Shown here: positions 48,245 through 58,616 of the stretch, one piece after another | Position numbering within the stretch: position 1 is the stretch's first letter | Layout: each line of letters begins with the position of its first letter | DNA from: Alteripontixanthobacter maritimus | Lineage (GTDB): Bacteria; Pseudomonadota; Alphaproteobacteria; Sphingomonadales; Sphingomonadaceae | Length of the DNA: 64,000 nucleotides | Direction: 5' to 3' | Assembly (NCBI RefSeq): GCF_003340475.1 | Contig: NZ_QBKA01000002.1 | Location: 1,187,501-1,251,500, forward strand | Position numbers and translations under genes: made by a program | The notes under the pieces: model-generated | The model's input: the letters and a program-made list of their open reading frames with translations, nothing else | Told to the model about the DNA's origin: nothing | Database searches by the model: none

Positions 48245-49651
48245 TCAGTCCCCCGTCAGAATGCGATCGACAAGCTGCTTCACTGTCGGCGTAAAGCCGT
48301 TGGAATAGAACGGATCGGTCTTGAAATTATAGGCCGCGTGACCCGCAAAGGCGAGGTTCTCATCGGTCGGGCCGCCATGCGCAATGTCTTGCAGCGTTTT
48401 CTGGATGCAGAAACTGCGCGGATCAGCCAGACGCCCGGTAGTGTAATCGTCATGGTCCTTCCATGACGAAAACGCGCAATGCGACAGGCAGCCCATGCAA
48501 TCCTTCTGGTCCTTGCGGATTTCATCGCGCTTGTCGGGCGTGACGTAAACCACCGTATCCTCCGGCGTTTTGAGCGCTTCGGTATGACCTTCCCCGAACC
48601 AGACCTTCGCACGCTCCTTGTCCTGCGGCTTCACGAACATATTCTTGCCGCGCACGCCCACATCGAGCTGTTCGGTATGTTCTTCGTCCGCGCCCTTGGT
48701 AAACGCAATCTGGCGTTCGGAGCGATGGATGAGATCGTAGAGGAACGGGTTCTTGACCGCGCTGGAATAGAAGCCCGTGGGGGAAAATTTGTGCAACAGA
48801 ACGTCGCCCTCGTCCACGGTGCGCAGCATATCCTTCCACCCTTGCGGGATCGGGCTTTCCCTCGTCAGCAGCGGGCGCGTACCGAACTGGAAAACCACCT
48901 GGCCAAGCTCCGGATTATCGATCCATTCGTTCCAGTCGCGCAGGAACCAGACTCCGCCCGCCATGACGATGGCTGTATCTTCCGAAACGCCTTCCTTGCG
49001 CATCGTTGCGCGCAATTCCTTCACGCGTGGATAGGGGTCCTGCGGTTCGCGCGGGTCTTCGGCGTTGGACAGGCCGTTATGCCCGCCCGCCAGCCACGGG
49101 TCTTCGTAGACAACGGCCGCCATCAGTTCCGGCACTTTGGAATAGCTGCGTTTCCACAGCGCTCGGAAGGCGCGGGCCGAACTGATGATGGGCAGATACT
49201 GGACCTGATACCGCGCGGCGATTTCCGCCAGCTTGTACGGCATACCCGCGCCGCAGGTTACACCGGTGACGAGGCCTTTGGTCTGTTCCAGCACCCCTTC
49301 CAGCACTGCCTGCGCGCCGCCCATTTCCCACAATACGTTGATGTTGATGGCGCCTTCGCCATTCGCCATTTCATGCGCGCGCTTTACCTGTTCTGTAGCG
49401 CCGTCAATGGCATAGCGGACAAGCTGTTCGTGGCGTTCCTTCCGGGTCGCGGCGTCATAAACCTGGGGCACGACATTGCCGACCGCATCGTAGCTGTCCG
49501 CATTGACCGCGCTGACCGTGCCGATACCGCCAGCGGCCGCCCATGCGCCGCTGCTCTTGTGGTTGGTGGCGGACACGCCCTTGCCGCCCTCGACCAGCGG
49601 CCACACTTCCTTGCCACCGTATTGGAACGGTTTCAGACCCTTGAATGCCAT
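48245..49651 (-). CDS. Nitronate monooxygenase-like flavoprotein with C-terminal cysteine motif
   Basis: The first 320 or so residues look like an FMN-dependent (beta/alpha)8 oxidoreductase of the 2-nitropropane dioxygenase family, with segments such as GAWAAAGGIGTVSA, GVTCGAGMPYKLAEIA and VMAGGVWFLRDW. At 468 residues it is longer than classical members (310-380). The added C-terminal part carries CMGCLSHC (about residues 386-393) and a further Cys near 414, a spacing that could ligate an iron-sulfur cluster. The substrate is unknown; nitronate oxidation is only inferred from the family. Confidence 0.8.
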   Translation of the reverse strand: MAFKGLKPFQYGGKEVWPLVEGGKGVSATNHKSSGAWAAAGGIGTVSAVNADSYDAVGNVVPQVYDAATRKERHEQLVRYAIDGATEQVKRAHEMANGEGAININVLWEMGGAQAVLEGVLEQTKGLVTGVTCGAGMPYKLAEIAARYQVQYLPIISSARAFRALWKRSYSKVPELMAAVVYEDPWLAGGHNGLSNAEDPREPQDPYPRVKELRATMRKEGVSEDTAIVMAGGVWFLRDWNEWIDNPELGQVVFQFGTRPLLTRESPIPQGWKDMLRTVDEGDVLLHKFSPTGFYSSAVKNPFLYDLIHRSERQIAFTKGADEEHTEQLDVGVRGKNMFVKPQDKERAKVWFGEGHTEALKTPEDTVVYVTPDKRDEIRKDQKDCMGCLSHCAFSSWKDHDDYTTGRLADPRSFCIQKTLQDIAHGGPTDENLAFAGHAAYNFKTDPFYSNGFTPTVKQLVDRILTGD

Positions 49652-49695
49652 CTAGTTTTCAGTCCTTTGTTGGCTGCCTTATCGGCGCCGCGCCC

Positions 49696-50421
49696 CTAAC
49701 CGCCCGCCCGGTTACCGCGGCACGGTTTTATGTCCCCTGGTTCGGGCCTCCTAGCGGCTGCTTCGAACTGTGCATAGTAGCCCGCCAGTTCGGGCGCATC
49801 GCGAAACGCCACAAGTTCGAACCCGACGCTGCGCATTTCGCAGCTCAGCAGCAACGGATCGATGCCGTGCTGGTCGGTCGGCCGGTCCACGTCCACCACG
49901 ATTACCTGTCCGCCTTCGCGTAATGCTGGCCATAGTCGCCACAGAAATGCGTAAGGCTCGGTCACCTCGTGATACATGTGCACCAGGAATATTCGATCGA
50001 AACTGTCATTCGGCAGGTGCGGATCGTCTGCCGCCCCGCGCGAGATTGACACGTTATCCAGTCTTTCGCGGTCGACCCGCTCGCCGAGCCGGTCCATCGC
50101 CTCGGCATCGATATCCTGCGCAACCACGCGGCCCTTCTTGCCCACGCGCTGGGCAAGCCGGATCGTGTAATAGCCATTGCCGGCACCGATATCGGCCACG
50201 GTCATGCCGGGTTCGATCTCGGCGAAATCCATCACCGTCTGCGCCTCGCCGCGGCTGTCGCGCGCAGTTTCGGTACTGAACTGGTTAGAACTCAGATCCG
50301 AAACAGGACGGTCGGCCCGCGGGAATTGCAGCGCAGTTTCAGGCCGATCGGCATCGTCCAGCTGCTGGCAGGCCGTGGCAGTCAGCAGGACCAACGCAGC
50401 AAGGGCGCCCCGCAGCTTCAT
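49696..50421 (-). CDS. Lipoprotein-like class I SAM-dependent methyltransferase
   Basis: The 241 residues start [18 protein letters not shown], which looks like a lipoprotein signal ending at the first cysteine (the -3 residue is Ala, so the lipobox is weak). A UbiE-type methyltransferase core follows: [17 protein letters not shown] (SAM motif I), [10 protein letters not shown] (acidic ribose contact), [12 protein letters not shown] and [12 protein letters not shown]. The ATG at 50421 overlaps the prfB stop (ATGA). A longer frame to 50598 is prfB in another frame. An exported SAM enzyme is odd because SAM is cytoplasmic; the N-terminus may instead be a membrane anchor. Confidence 0.8.
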   Translation of the reverse strand: MKLRGALAALVLLTATACQQLDDADRPETALQFPRADRPVSDLSSNQFSTETARDSRGEAQTVMDFAEIEPGMTVADIGAGNGYYTIRLAQRVGKKGRVVAQDIDAEAMDRLGERVDRERLDNVSISRGAADDPHLPNDSFDRIFLVHMYHEVTEPYAFLWRLWPALREGGQVIVVDVDRPTDQHGIDPLLLSCEMRSVGFELVAFRDAPELAGYYAQFEAAARRPEPGDIKPCRGNRAGG

Positions 50422-51545
50422 TCGACGTCTTCCACCTCGACCGTTTCGCCCGTCACCCGCTGTGCCAGCGCGGCAGAGATAAACTGATCGATCGAGCCAT
50501 CTAACACGGCATCGGGCGCGGTCGAGGTTACGCCGGTGCGCAGATCCTTGACCATCTGGTATGGCTGGAGGACATAACTGCGGATCTGGTGGCCCCATCC
50601 GATATCGGTTTTTTCCTGATACTCGCCGCTTGCCGCCGCCTCGCGTTCCGCCATTTCCCGCTCGAACAGGCGCGCTTTCAGCATGTTCATCGCAGTTGCG
50701 CGGTTCTTGTGCTGGCTGCGGTCGTTCTGGCTGGCGACCACGATGCCGGTTGGCTGGTGCGTAATGCGGACGGCGGAATCGGTTGTGTTGACGTGCTGCC
50801 CACCGGCGCCGGACGCGCGGTAGGTGTCGATCTTCAGGTCGCTTTCGTTGATCTCGATATCGATTTCATCGTCGATGACCGGATACACCCAAACGCTGCT
50901 GAACGATGTGTGGCGGCGTGCGCTGCTGTCATACGGGCTGATGCGGACCAGGCGATGCACACCGCTTTCGGTCTTGGCATAGCCATAGGCGTTCTCGCCC
51001 TTCACCAGCAGCGTGGCGGACTTGATGCCCGCCTGATCGCCCGCGTGGTAATCCACGATTTCGACCTTGTAGCCCTTCTGTTCGGCCCAGCGCGCATACA
51101 TGCGTTGCAGCATTTCGGCCCAGTCCTGGCTTTCGGTACCGCCCGCGCCGGAATGGATTTCTATGTACGTGTCATTGCCATCGGCCTCACCCGCCAGCAA
51201 TGCCTGCACTTTGTCGGCATCGGCGCGATCGGCGAGGCGTTCCAGCGTGGCATAGCCGTCATCGGCGATGTCGGCTTCGCCCTCGGCCTCGCCCATGTCG
51301 ATGAATTCCACCGCGTCGGCCATTTCCGCCGAGATGCCATTCACCGTGCCCACGGCTGCTTCCAACCGGCGGCGTTCGCGCATTACGGCTTCGGCGGCCT
51401 TTGGATCGTCCCACAGGGTGGGGTCCTCGACGCGCGCATTCAGTTCGTCGAGGCGGCGCAGCGCGCGCTCCCAGTCCAGCGATAACCGCACCAGGGCAAG
51501 GGCGGCTTCGATACGGTCGATATGGGCTTGCCCTTCGGCACGCAT
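50418..51545 (-). CDS. prfB: Peptide chain release factor 2
   Basis: RF2 releases finished proteins at UGA and UAA codons. The 375-residue protein begins [19 protein letters not shown]. The peptidyl-hydrolysis motif is in [16 protein letters not shown], and the anticodon-like tripeptide lies in [15 protein letters not shown] (SPY in place of E. coli SPF). The coding frame is continuous: the in-frame UGA and frameshift site of E. coli prfB are absent, so that feedback control does not operate. PBP1A ends 124 bp upstream. Confidence 0.94.
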   Translation of the reverse strand: MRAEGQAHIDRIEAALALVRLSLDWERALRRLDELNARVEDPTLWDDPKAAEAVMRERRRLEAAVGTVNGISAEMADAVEFIDMGEAEGEADIADDGYATLERLADRADADKVQALLAGEADGNDTYIEIHSGAGGTESQDWAEMLQRMYARWAEQKGYKVEIVDYHAGDQAGIKSATLLVKGENAYGYAKTESGVHRLVRISPYDSSARRHTSFSSVWVYPVIDDEIDIEINESDLKIDTYRASGAGGQHVNTTDSAVRITHQPTGIVVASQNDRSQHKNRATAMNMLKARLFEREMAEREAAASGEYQEKTDIGWGHQIRSYVLQPYQMVKDLRTGVTSTAPDAVLDGSIDQFISAALAQRVTGETVEVEDVE

Positions 51546-51669
51546 CTTGGGTCTCCAGTGAACAGCGAATGAGGCGCTTAGACTACCGGCGGGATCGGGC
51601 CAAGGGTTTGGCGGAACAGTCTGGGTATCGCCGCAAAGATTGCTGGTGCGACGTTCCAGCAATGGCCCG

Positions 51670-54240
51670 TCACGTGGTCGGCTGAATGACCGGTATCGAT
51701 ACCACCGGAATGGTAGGTTCCGGCTGCGGCGTGGGTTGCGACTGCGGCGGCGGTTTAGATGACGATGGCCGCGACGTCGACGGCCGCGACACGCGCGGTC
51801 CCCGCTGGCCCTTGCGGATCAACGCCAGCAGTTCTTCGCGCTTGGCCTGCAGTTCGTCCTGCTTGGTGGCGCGTGGCGGTTCGGTATCGGGCTTGAATGC
51901 TTCCCATATCACCGCCGCCTTGGGATCGGTGCCCGGCCACGCATCGAAGACGCGCTTTCCCGAGCGCCGATCGACGCGAACCATGCGCACGCCCTTGGGG
52001 GCTGTAAACGGGGAGCCGCTCCAGCGATCCTTTGTGTCTTTAACGAACTGCTGGAAGATCGGGGCGGCAGTGTTCCCACCCTGCACATAGTTGCCCATAT
52101 CACGCGGCTGGTCGAAACCGAGATATGTCCCTGCGACGATATCCGGCGAACCGCCCACGAACCAGGCGTTGGTCGGGCCGGTGGTCGTGCCGGTCTTGCC
52201 GAACAGCGGCAGTTCCAGGCTGCGCAAACGGGTTGCGGTGCCGCGCTGCACCACACCTTCGAGCATGTGCACGGTCTGGTAGGCGGTGCGCGCGTCGATC
52301 ACCTGCTTGCCGGATTCCGGAAGACGCGGCATCGGTGCGCCATCCCATTTCGGCATGTTGCACGCTTCGCATTTGCGATCGTCCGCCCGCCAGATCACTT
52401 CGCCCTGCCGGTTCTGGACGTAGTCGATGACCGATGGTTCGTGCTGCAATCCGTGATTGGCCAGCGCGGCATAGGCGTTCACCATCTTGATCACGGTGGT
52501 GTCGCCCGCCCCCAAAGCAAACGCGGGATACGGTTCATAACTGCCGATCCCGACCTTTTCGAACGTCTTGATGACATTCGGCATACCGGCTTCCATCGCG
52601 ATATGGACTGTCATCAGATTGCGTGACTGTTCCAGCCCGAAGCGCATCGGATAGATCCCGCCGCCCCTGCTCCCGCCAAAATTCGTAAAGCACTTCCGTC
52701 CCAGCTTGCTACCCTGGTAGTAGCAATACGTCTGATCGGGAACCTGCGTGGCGGGCGTCATGCCGTTGTCGAGGCCGGTCGCGTAGACGAATGGCTTGAT
52801 AGTGGAACCCGGTTGCCGTTCAGCCTGCGTGGCGCGGTTGAAACTGCCAAGCCGACTGTCAAACCCGCCCTGCATGGCGAGCACACGGCCGGTGTGCACA
52901 TCCTGCGCCGCGAACCCGCCCGATACTTCCGGAATGGCACGCAAGCGGTAACCATCGCCCGATTCCTCGGCCACAACCACATCGGCAACTTTCAGGCTCC
53001 CCGGCGCACCGGACAGTGGGTAAGTTTCGCCATCGGTAAAGCCTATTGTCGCCGAATTGCCATCCCGCGCGGTGACTACGCCAATGCGCCAGTCCTTGTA
53101 ATTTATATCGAGATTGGAGCTGGCCAGTTGCTGGGTCAGGCTGCCATTATCCGGGTTAAGCTTGGCGACCGGCCCCGTCCATCCGCGGTTGCCATGATAA
53201 CGCAGCATCCCCGCCCGCAAGGCGTCGCGCGCCGCATCCTGCAATTCGGTGTCAAGCGAGGTCCGCACCCACAATCCGCCGCCATATACACTGTTCGCGC
53301 CATCTTCCGCATTCTCGCCATATCGGTCGAGCAATTGGCGGCGTACTTCTTCCATAAAGTATCCGGCATCGGCGCTGCGATAGGCGCTGACCTGCTTTTC
53401 CAGGCCAAGCGGCTGCGCCTTCGCGCGAGTCACGTCGGCCTCGCTCGCCCAACCGTTTTCGGCCATCTGACCCAGCACCCAGTTGCGGCGTTCGATCGCG
53501 CGTTCTTCGTTGCCGGCGCGGCCATAGCGTTCCGGCGCCTTCGGCAGAATTGCCAGAAACGCGAACTGATGCAGATCGAGGTCGCCCACATCCTTGTTGA
53601 AATAGGCGCGCGCTGCAGCCTGAACACCGAAGCTGCGGCGGCCAAGCGGAATGTCGTTAAGGTAAAGCTCAAGAATTTCCTGCTTCGTCAGAACGTCCTC
53701 GATATCGCCTGCGAGAAGCATTTCCTTCAGCTTGCGGGTGACCGAATATTCATCGCCCAGCAGGCTGTTCTTAGCGACCTGCTGGGTGATGGTGGAGCCG
53801 CCTACCGCCCGCTCCCCCGAACCGAACTTGGTGGCGAAATCGAACACCGCGTTCAGCGTACCCGTCAGATCGACGCCGCCATGGCTAAAAAACGTTCGAT
53901 CCTCTGCCGCGAGGTAAGCATTTATCAGGGGCCGCGGAAAATCAGCATACTGCAGTTGCACCCGCCGGTCGCGCGCGAACGATCCGACGATCTCGCCATC
54001 GATCCCGCGCACCATCGTAGGCAGCGGTGGTTCGTAATCTTCCAGTGTCGAAGCGTCGGGCAAATTGTAGACCAGATACGCCCATAGCAGGAACAAGGCT
54101 GCGAACCCCGCCAGCGCGGCGTAGATCGCCCAGCGCACCAAGCGATGTTCGCGCATGATGCGCCGCATCCAGCTCCACGCGCCCGACGCGTCGCGCCGGA
54201 TGCGGTAACGGATAGATTCGCCTGTGAGTTGGTTAGCCAT
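51670..54240 (-). CDS. mrcA: Penicillin-binding protein 1A (bifunctional transglycosylase/transpeptidase)
   Basis: This class A PBP polymerises and cross-links peptidoglycan. The 856 residues have a basic cytoplasmic start and one membrane helix (about 37-60). The GT51 domain includes [15 protein letters not shown] and [15 protein letters not shown]; an OB-like insertion follows. The transpeptidase domain has the serine motif in [20 protein letters not shown] and [16 protein letters not shown]. The C-terminus is a Pro/Ser/Thr-rich tail. An amidase gene lies 74 bp upstream on the same strand, a sensible cell-wall pairing. Confidence 0.95.
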   Translation of the reverse strand: MANQLTGESIRYRIRRDASGAWSWMRRIMREHRLVRWAIYAALAGFAALFLLWAYLVYNLPDASTLEDYEPPLPTMVRGIDGEIVGSFARDRRVQLQYADFPRPLINAYLAAEDRTFFSHGGVDLTGTLNAVFDFATKFGSGERAVGGSTITQQVAKNSLLGDEYSVTRKLKEMLLAGDIEDVLTKQEILELYLNDIPLGRRSFGVQAAARAYFNKDVGDLDLHQFAFLAILPKAPERYGRAGNEERAIERRNWVLGQMAENGWASEADVTRAKAQPLGLEKQVSAYRSADAGYFMEEVRRQLLDRYGENAEDGANSVYGGGLWVRTSLDTELQDAARDALRAGMLRYHGNRGWTGPVAKLNPDNGSLTQQLASSNLDINYKDWRIGVVTARDGNSATIGFTDGETYPLSGAPGSLKVADVVVAEESGDGYRLRAIPEVSGGFAAQDVHTGRVLAMQGGFDSRLGSFNRATQAERQPGSTIKPFVYATGLDNGMTPATQVPDQTYCYYQGSKLGRKCFTNFGGSRGGGIYPMRFGLEQSRNLMTVHIAMEAGMPNVIKTFEKVGIGSYEPYPAFALGAGDTTVIKMVNAYAALANHGLQHEPSVIDYVQNRQGEVIWRADDRKCEACNMPKWDGAPMPRLPESGKQVIDARTAYQTVHMLEGVVQRGTATRLRSLELPLFGKTGTTTGPTNAWFVGGSPDIVAGTYLGFDQPRDMGNYVQGGNTAAPIFQQFVKDTKDRWSGSPFTAPKGVRMVRVDRRSGKRVFDAWPGTDPKAAVIWEAFKPDTEPPRATKQDELQAKREELLALIRKGQRGPRVSRPSTSRPSSSKPPPQSQPTPQPEPTIPVVSIPVIQPTT

Positions 54241-54314
54241 AAATCGTGCGCAGCCCTAGCACGGCGATTCTGTCGTGCGCCAGAACGAAAACGGCGGATA
54301 GCGGGGTCACCGAC

Positions 54315-55184
54315 TTATTCGCCGGACCGCCGCGCGAGAAAAATGCGGATCGCGCGCGCCATGGTGCTGGCGAATTGCTCGCGTCCCTCCGCGGAAGTCA
54401 GGCGTTCGGCATCTTCGGGATTGGTAATGAAACCGGCCTCGTACAATACCGCCGGCACGTCGGGTGCGCGCAAAACCGCCAGCGGTGCGGATCGGCGCGC
54501 TTGTGGATGGAACTGCAGCTTGCCCTGCCCCTCCCGCTCGATCAGGCTTGCCAGTTCGGCGGACGCACCCTGCACCCGGCGCTGTGCCAGCTCAACAAGG
54601 ATATCCACCACTTCCTGGCTTCTGCCATCGACCCCGATGCCGTTCACCCGATCGACCCGGTTTTCGCGCGCTGCAAACCGGGCGGCCGCTTCGCTCGATG
54701 CCTGCTGCGACAGGGTATAGATGCTGGCGCCGCTCACACCGCTCGCCCCGGCGGCGCTGTCGGCGTGAATGGAAACGAGGAGATCGGCGCGCAGCCGTCG
54801 GGCGATTTCGGGGCGCTCTTCCAATACCAGGAAGCTGTCATCTTCGCGCGTCATGGCCACGCGGACACCGCCGTTTGCCAGCAGCGCCTCCTTCAACGAC
54901 TGTGCCAGGCCCAGGACGACGGTCTTTTCACGGATAGCTGCGCCGCTGGCACCGGGGTCGCGTCCGCCATGGCCGGCGTCAATCACGACAAGGGGGCGGC
55001 TATTGTCCTGCGGTCCATAGACCTTTGGCAGATCGACCGGCTGCCCCGCGTCCGGCAACACCAGCCGCAGGACGTAATCACGCCCGAGATGCGGGACCGG
55101 CACGGTCAGCCCGAGCGCGAATAGCCCCGCCACCAGCAGCACCGGGGCAAGGAAAATCATCCACAACTGCAATCGCAATGTCAT
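54315..55184 (-). CDS. N-acetylmuramoyl-L-alanine amidase (Amidase_3)
   Basis: This zinc enzyme cuts the bond between glycan and peptide in peptidoglycan, used in daughter cell separation. The 289 residues begin with an N-terminal membrane helix or signal (about 6-28) and continue to the catalytic domain. The latter has VVIDAGHGGRDPGASG with the first zinc histidine, a glutamate near IREKTV, LVSIHADSA with the second histidine and the catalytic glutamate in VLYEAGFITNPEDAERL. No LysM or AMIN domain is seen. It is divergent from rne. Confidence 0.92.
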   Translation of the reverse strand: MTLRLQLWMIFLAPVLLVAGLFALGLTVPVPHLGRDYVLRLVLPDAGQPVDLPKVYGPQDNSRPLVVIDAGHGGRDPGASGAAIREKTVVLGLAQSLKEALLANGGVRVAMTREDDSFLVLEERPEIARRLRADLLVSIHADSAAGASGVSGASIYTLSQQASSEAAARFAARENRVDRVNGIGVDGRSQEVVDILVELAQRRVQGASAELASLIEREGQGKLQFHPQARRSAPLAVLRAPDVPAVLYEAGFITNPEDAERLTSAEGREQFASTMARAIRIFLARRSGE

Positions 55185-55613
55185 ACCGGGGGCAGCGTTA
55201 GGGCGGCTTTAGGGTCGGTTGCAATATGGTTGCCGCATCGTTGGCAGGGTGCTACTTGCCAAATGTAGGCGAATGGGGGCCGGTTATGCCGTCAACTCCC
55301 GCCGTCTTGTCCGGCCGCACACGCGGTCCGGGACTTACGACAGGTTGATGCAGTTTCATGAATAGCCACCACCCGATCCAGCAATTGCGTACCTGCGGGC
55401 ACGCGGTTGCGTTGGCGGGGTTGGCAGCGCCTTCGACGCGCGTTCCGGACCTTGCAGACACATCATTCCGCCGCGGTGCCACGATGGCGCAGTTGCGGTA
55501 TTCTTTTGCCGCGCATCGGTCAGAGCCGCGCGGCTTTCACAATAAATTGCGCCCTTCCCTAGCAGGTCCAGCCACAGGCTTGGCCCCGCCCGGAGGCGCA
55601 TGGAGAATAACTA
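55185..55613 (+). promoter_or_regulatory. Long leader / divergent promoter region before rne
   Basis: These 429 bases hold no convincing gene. They must contain promoters for the amidase (minus) and rne (plus). Seen are a hairpin with CCGC/GCGG core and GTCC/GGAC flanks (55309-55334), and a perfect 12-bp palindrome AGCCGCGCGGCT (55524-55535). RNase E genes in other bacteria have long 5' leaders used for feedback; that such control acts here is inference. Confidence 0.45.
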
Positions 55614-58466
55614 ATGGCAACGCGCATGCTAATCGATGCGCGCCACACCGAAGAAACGCGTGTGGCGGTCCTCAAGGGAAACCGGATTGAGGAATTCGAC
55701 TTCGAATCTGCCGAACACAAGCAGATCAAAGGCAACATCTACCTCGCCAAGGTAACCCGTGTAGAACCCAGCCTGCAGGCCGCTTTCGTCGATTTCGGCG
55801 GCAACCGGCATGGCTTCCTGGCATTCAGCGAAATTCACCCCGATTACTATCAGATCCCGAAAGAGGATCGCGAGGCATTGCTCGCCGAAGATGCCGAGGC
55901 TGCGGAAGAAGAATCGCGCCTCCGCGCCGAGGAAGAGGATGAGGGACACACGCCCGGTGATGAGTATGACGCCGATGACGAATCATCTGGCGCGCTTGCC
56001 GAAGATTTGTCCGAAGACGGGATGGAAGAAGTCGACACCGACGAAAAGGACGCCGTCGCCACGATCGAGGAGGGTCAGGTCGAAGGCGACGATGATGCAG
56101 GTGACGACGACAACGATGATGACGATACCGACGCGGAAGCTTCCGACGACGATGGCAAGAAAGGCCGTGGTCGCGGTCGTGGCCGTCGTCAGGGTCGCGG
56201 CAAGAAAGGCGGCAAAGGTTCGGGCGGCGGCAGCCGAGCGAAGCAGGTCGACGAAGTACGCGCGCGCCGTCAGGAATTGCGCCGCCGGTACAAGATCCAG
56301 GACGTCATCCAGCGCCGCCAGGTGCTGCTGGTGCAGGTCGTAAAGGAAGAGCGCGGCAATAAGGGCGCGGCCCTTACCACCTATCTCTCCCTCGCCGGGC
56401 GTTACACGGTACTTATGCCAAACAGCACGCATGGCGGCGGCATCAGTCGCAAGATCGCCAATGCTGGCGACCGTAAGCGTCTGAAGCAGGTGGTCGGCGC
56501 GCTCGACCTGCCACGCTCCATGGGCCTGATCGTGCGAACCGCCGGGCTCAGCCGGACGAAAACGGAAATCAAGCGCGACTTCGACTACCTTGCCCGTGTG
56601 TGGGACGAGATCCGCGAGAACACGCTCGGCTCGAGTGCACCTGCCCTGATCCATTCGGACAGCGATCTAATCAAGCGTGCCATTCGTGACATCTACAATC
56701 GCGAGATAGAAGAAGTGATCGTGGAAGGCGAAGCAGGCTACAAATCTGCCAAGGCCTTCATGAAGATGCTGATGCCCAGCCATGCGCGCCGGGTGAAGGC
56801 TTATTCCGATCCCGTGCCGCTGTTCCAGCGCTACGGCGCGGAAGACCAGTTGCGCGCGATGTACGAACCGGTCGTGCAATTGAAGTCGGGCGGCTATCTG
56901 GTCATCAACCCGACCGAGGCGCTGGTATCGATCGACATCAACTCCGGCCGTTCCACCAAGGAACATGGGATCGAGCAGACGGCGACGGCGACCAATCTGG
57001 AAGCCGCGCGGGAAATTGCCCGCCAGCTGCGCCTGCGCGACATGGCCGGACTGGTCGTGATCGATTTCATCGACATGGATTACAACAACAACGTGCGTAA
57101 GGTCGAACGCGCGATGAAAGATGCGCTGAAGAACGACCGCGCCCGCATTCAGGTGGGCCGCATCTCCAGCTTCGGCCTGATGGAAATGAGCCGCCAGCGC
57201 CTGCGTACGGGCGTTCTGGAAGCCACCACGCGCGAATGCCCGCATTGCGACGGCACCGGCCTGGTCCGCACTGCATCGAGCGCCGGACTTTCAGCGCTGC
57301 GCCTGATCGAGGACGAAGCGGCCAAGGGCAAGGGCACCGCCATCACCCTGCGCGGCAGCACCGAAGCGGCGGTGTACCTGCTCAACTCCAAGCGCGCTGA
57401 GCTTCAGGAAATCGAGGATCGCTACAACGTTTCGATCGACGTGATTCCCGAAGGCGAAGACGAAGGCGCCAAGATGGAAGTCGGCAGCAGCGGACCCAAA
57501 CCTACCGAACCGCCGAAGTTTGAACCAATCGTCGATGACGATGACGATGATGACGATATCGAAGAAACCTCCGATGAGGACGAAGACGAGGAAGACGACA
57601 ATCGCCGCGGAAATCGCGGTCGCGGCGGCCGTGGTCGCGATGACCGCAACGAAGACGATGATCGTCCGCGCAAACGCCGCCGTCGTGGCGGTCGCGGTCG
57701 CAACAAGAACCGGGACGAATCTTCGGACGATAGCGATACCGACAACCGCTCGGACAATGACGGCGAAAACGACGCTAACACCAGTACCGACAGCAACGAC
57801 CAGGACGAGGATGGCAAGCCGCGCAAGCGCCGCCGTCGGCGTGGCGGCCGGGGCCGCAATCGCAACCGCAGCGACCAGGATGGCCAGCAGGACGAAAGCT
57901 CGAACGACAAACGGACGGTTACATCGCAAGACGCCGAAGGCCTCGCAGATGTAGCTGACCAGATGCAGGACGACATAGCGGTCGTCGCTGGTCCCGACGG
58001 TGCACCCGAAACGGCGGAAGCCGCCGAGGCCGCACAGTCCGACGCCAAACCCAAGCGCAAGCGAGCTCCTCGTAAGAAAGCCGCATCCGAAGGTGACGAC
58101 AAATCGGCGGACGACCAGGCTGCCGAAAAGACTGCCGAGAAACCCAAGGCCAAACGCGCGCCGCGCAAGAAAAAAGTCGAGGACGAAGCCGGAGCACCAG
58201 ACACGGCGGCAGCTCCTGCGGAGGAGAAGCCGAAAGCCAAGCGGGCTCCGCGCAAGAAAGCCGCGCCAAAGGCTGCCGCGGTACAGACCGACAGCGAGCA
58301 GTCTGCCAGCAAGGATGCAGCGATCCCGGCATCCGCCCCCAGCGCGCTGAAGGGCGATACGAAGCCTGCGGATGACAAGCCTGCCAAACCTCAGGAAGCT
58401 GCCGGAGCTACGGCTCCTGAAGGCAAGCCCCGCCGGGGTTGGTGGCAACGCACGTTCGGGGAGTAG
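55614..58466 (+). CDS. rne: Ribonuclease E
   Basis: RNase E is the endonuclease scaffold of the RNA degradosome. The 950 residues have an S1 domain split by an acidic, then RG-rich insertion (about 85-225), a hallmark of alphaproteobacterial enzymes. The catalytic half follows with VSIDINSGRSTKE and VVIDFIDMD and the zinc link ECPHCDGTG. The C-terminal half (from about 620) is disordered, with acidic runs, Arg/Gly-rich blocks and three KAKRAPRKK-like repeats (57-58 kb). It ends in RRGWWQRTFGE. In Caulobacter a similar GWW-containing tail docks PNPase. The ATG at 55614 is the family start. Confidence 0.96.
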   Translation: MATRMLIDARHTEETRVAVLKGNRIEEFDFESAEHKQIKGNIYLAKVTRVEPSLQAAFVDFGGNRHGFLAFSEIHPDYYQIPKEDREALLAEDAEAAEEESRLRAEEEDEGHTPGDEYDADDESSGALAEDLSEDGMEEVDTDEKDAVATIEEGQVEGDDDAGDDDNDDDDTDAEASDDDGKKGRGRGRGRRQGRGKKGGKGSGGGSRAKQVDEVRARRQELRRRYKIQDVIQRRQVLLVQVVKEERGNKGAALTTYLSLAGRYTVLMPNSTHGGGISRKIANAGDRKRLKQVVGALDLPRSMGLIVRTAGLSRTKTEIKRDFDYLARVWDEIRENTLGSSAPALIHSDSDLIKRAIRDIYNREIEEVIVEGEAGYKSAKAFMKMLMPSHARRVKAYSDPVPLFQRYGAEDQLRAMYEPVVQLKSGGYLVINPTEALVSIDINSGRSTKEHGIEQTATATNLEAAREIARQLRLRDMAGLVVIDFIDMDYNNNVRKVERAMKDALKNDRARIQVGRISSFGLMEMSRQRLRTGVLEATTRECPHCDGTGLVRTASSAGLSALRLIEDEAAKGKGTAITLRGSTEAAVYLLNSKRAELQEIEDRYNVSIDVIPEGEDEGAKMEVGSSGPKPTEPPKFEPIVDDDDDDDDIEETSDEDEDEEDDNRRGNRGRGGRGRDDRNEDDDRPRKRRRRGGRGRNKNRDESSDDSDTDNRSDNDGENDANTSTDSNDQDEDGKPRKRRRRRGGRGRNRNRSDQDGQQDESSNDKRTVTSQDAEGLADVADQMQDDIAVVAGPDGAPETAEAAEAAQSDAKPKRKRAPRKKAASEGDDKSADDQAAEKTAEKPKAKRAPRKKKVEDEAGAPDTAAAPAEEKPKAKRAPRKKAAPKAAAVQTDSEQSASKDAAIPASAPSALKGDTKPADDKPAKPQEAAGATAPEGKPRRGWWQRTFGE

Positions 58467-58492
58467 CTCCGCCGGACACAACCAAAAAGCCG

Positions 58493-58530
58493 ACGGCGCG
58501 GATACCATATGGTGTCCGCGCCGTTATCTT
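58493..58530 (+). terminator. Terminator hairpin after rne
   Basis: A 14-pair stem (58493-58506 with 58511-58524, one G-U pair) around an ATAT loop is followed by TATCTT. It lies 26 bp after the rne stop and before the dehalogenase gene. Confidence 0.75.
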
Positions 58531-58616
58531 GTCTGGTCCGCGAATCGTCGTCGCCTGACCTTGCGCTCGACGCGTCGGTAGCCCACGCTGACGCTTCATC
58601 CACGCAGGAGCCTTCC

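Noticed and set aside
50418-51545. RF2 with SPY instead of SPF, and lack of programmed frameshift
   Set aside because: To my knowledge SPY and an uninterrupted frame are normal in alphaproteobacterial prfB, so not a novelty.
57291-58508. 405-codon minus-strand frame opposite the RNase E tail
   Set aside because: Low-complexity mirror of the acidic and Arg-rich repeats in rne.
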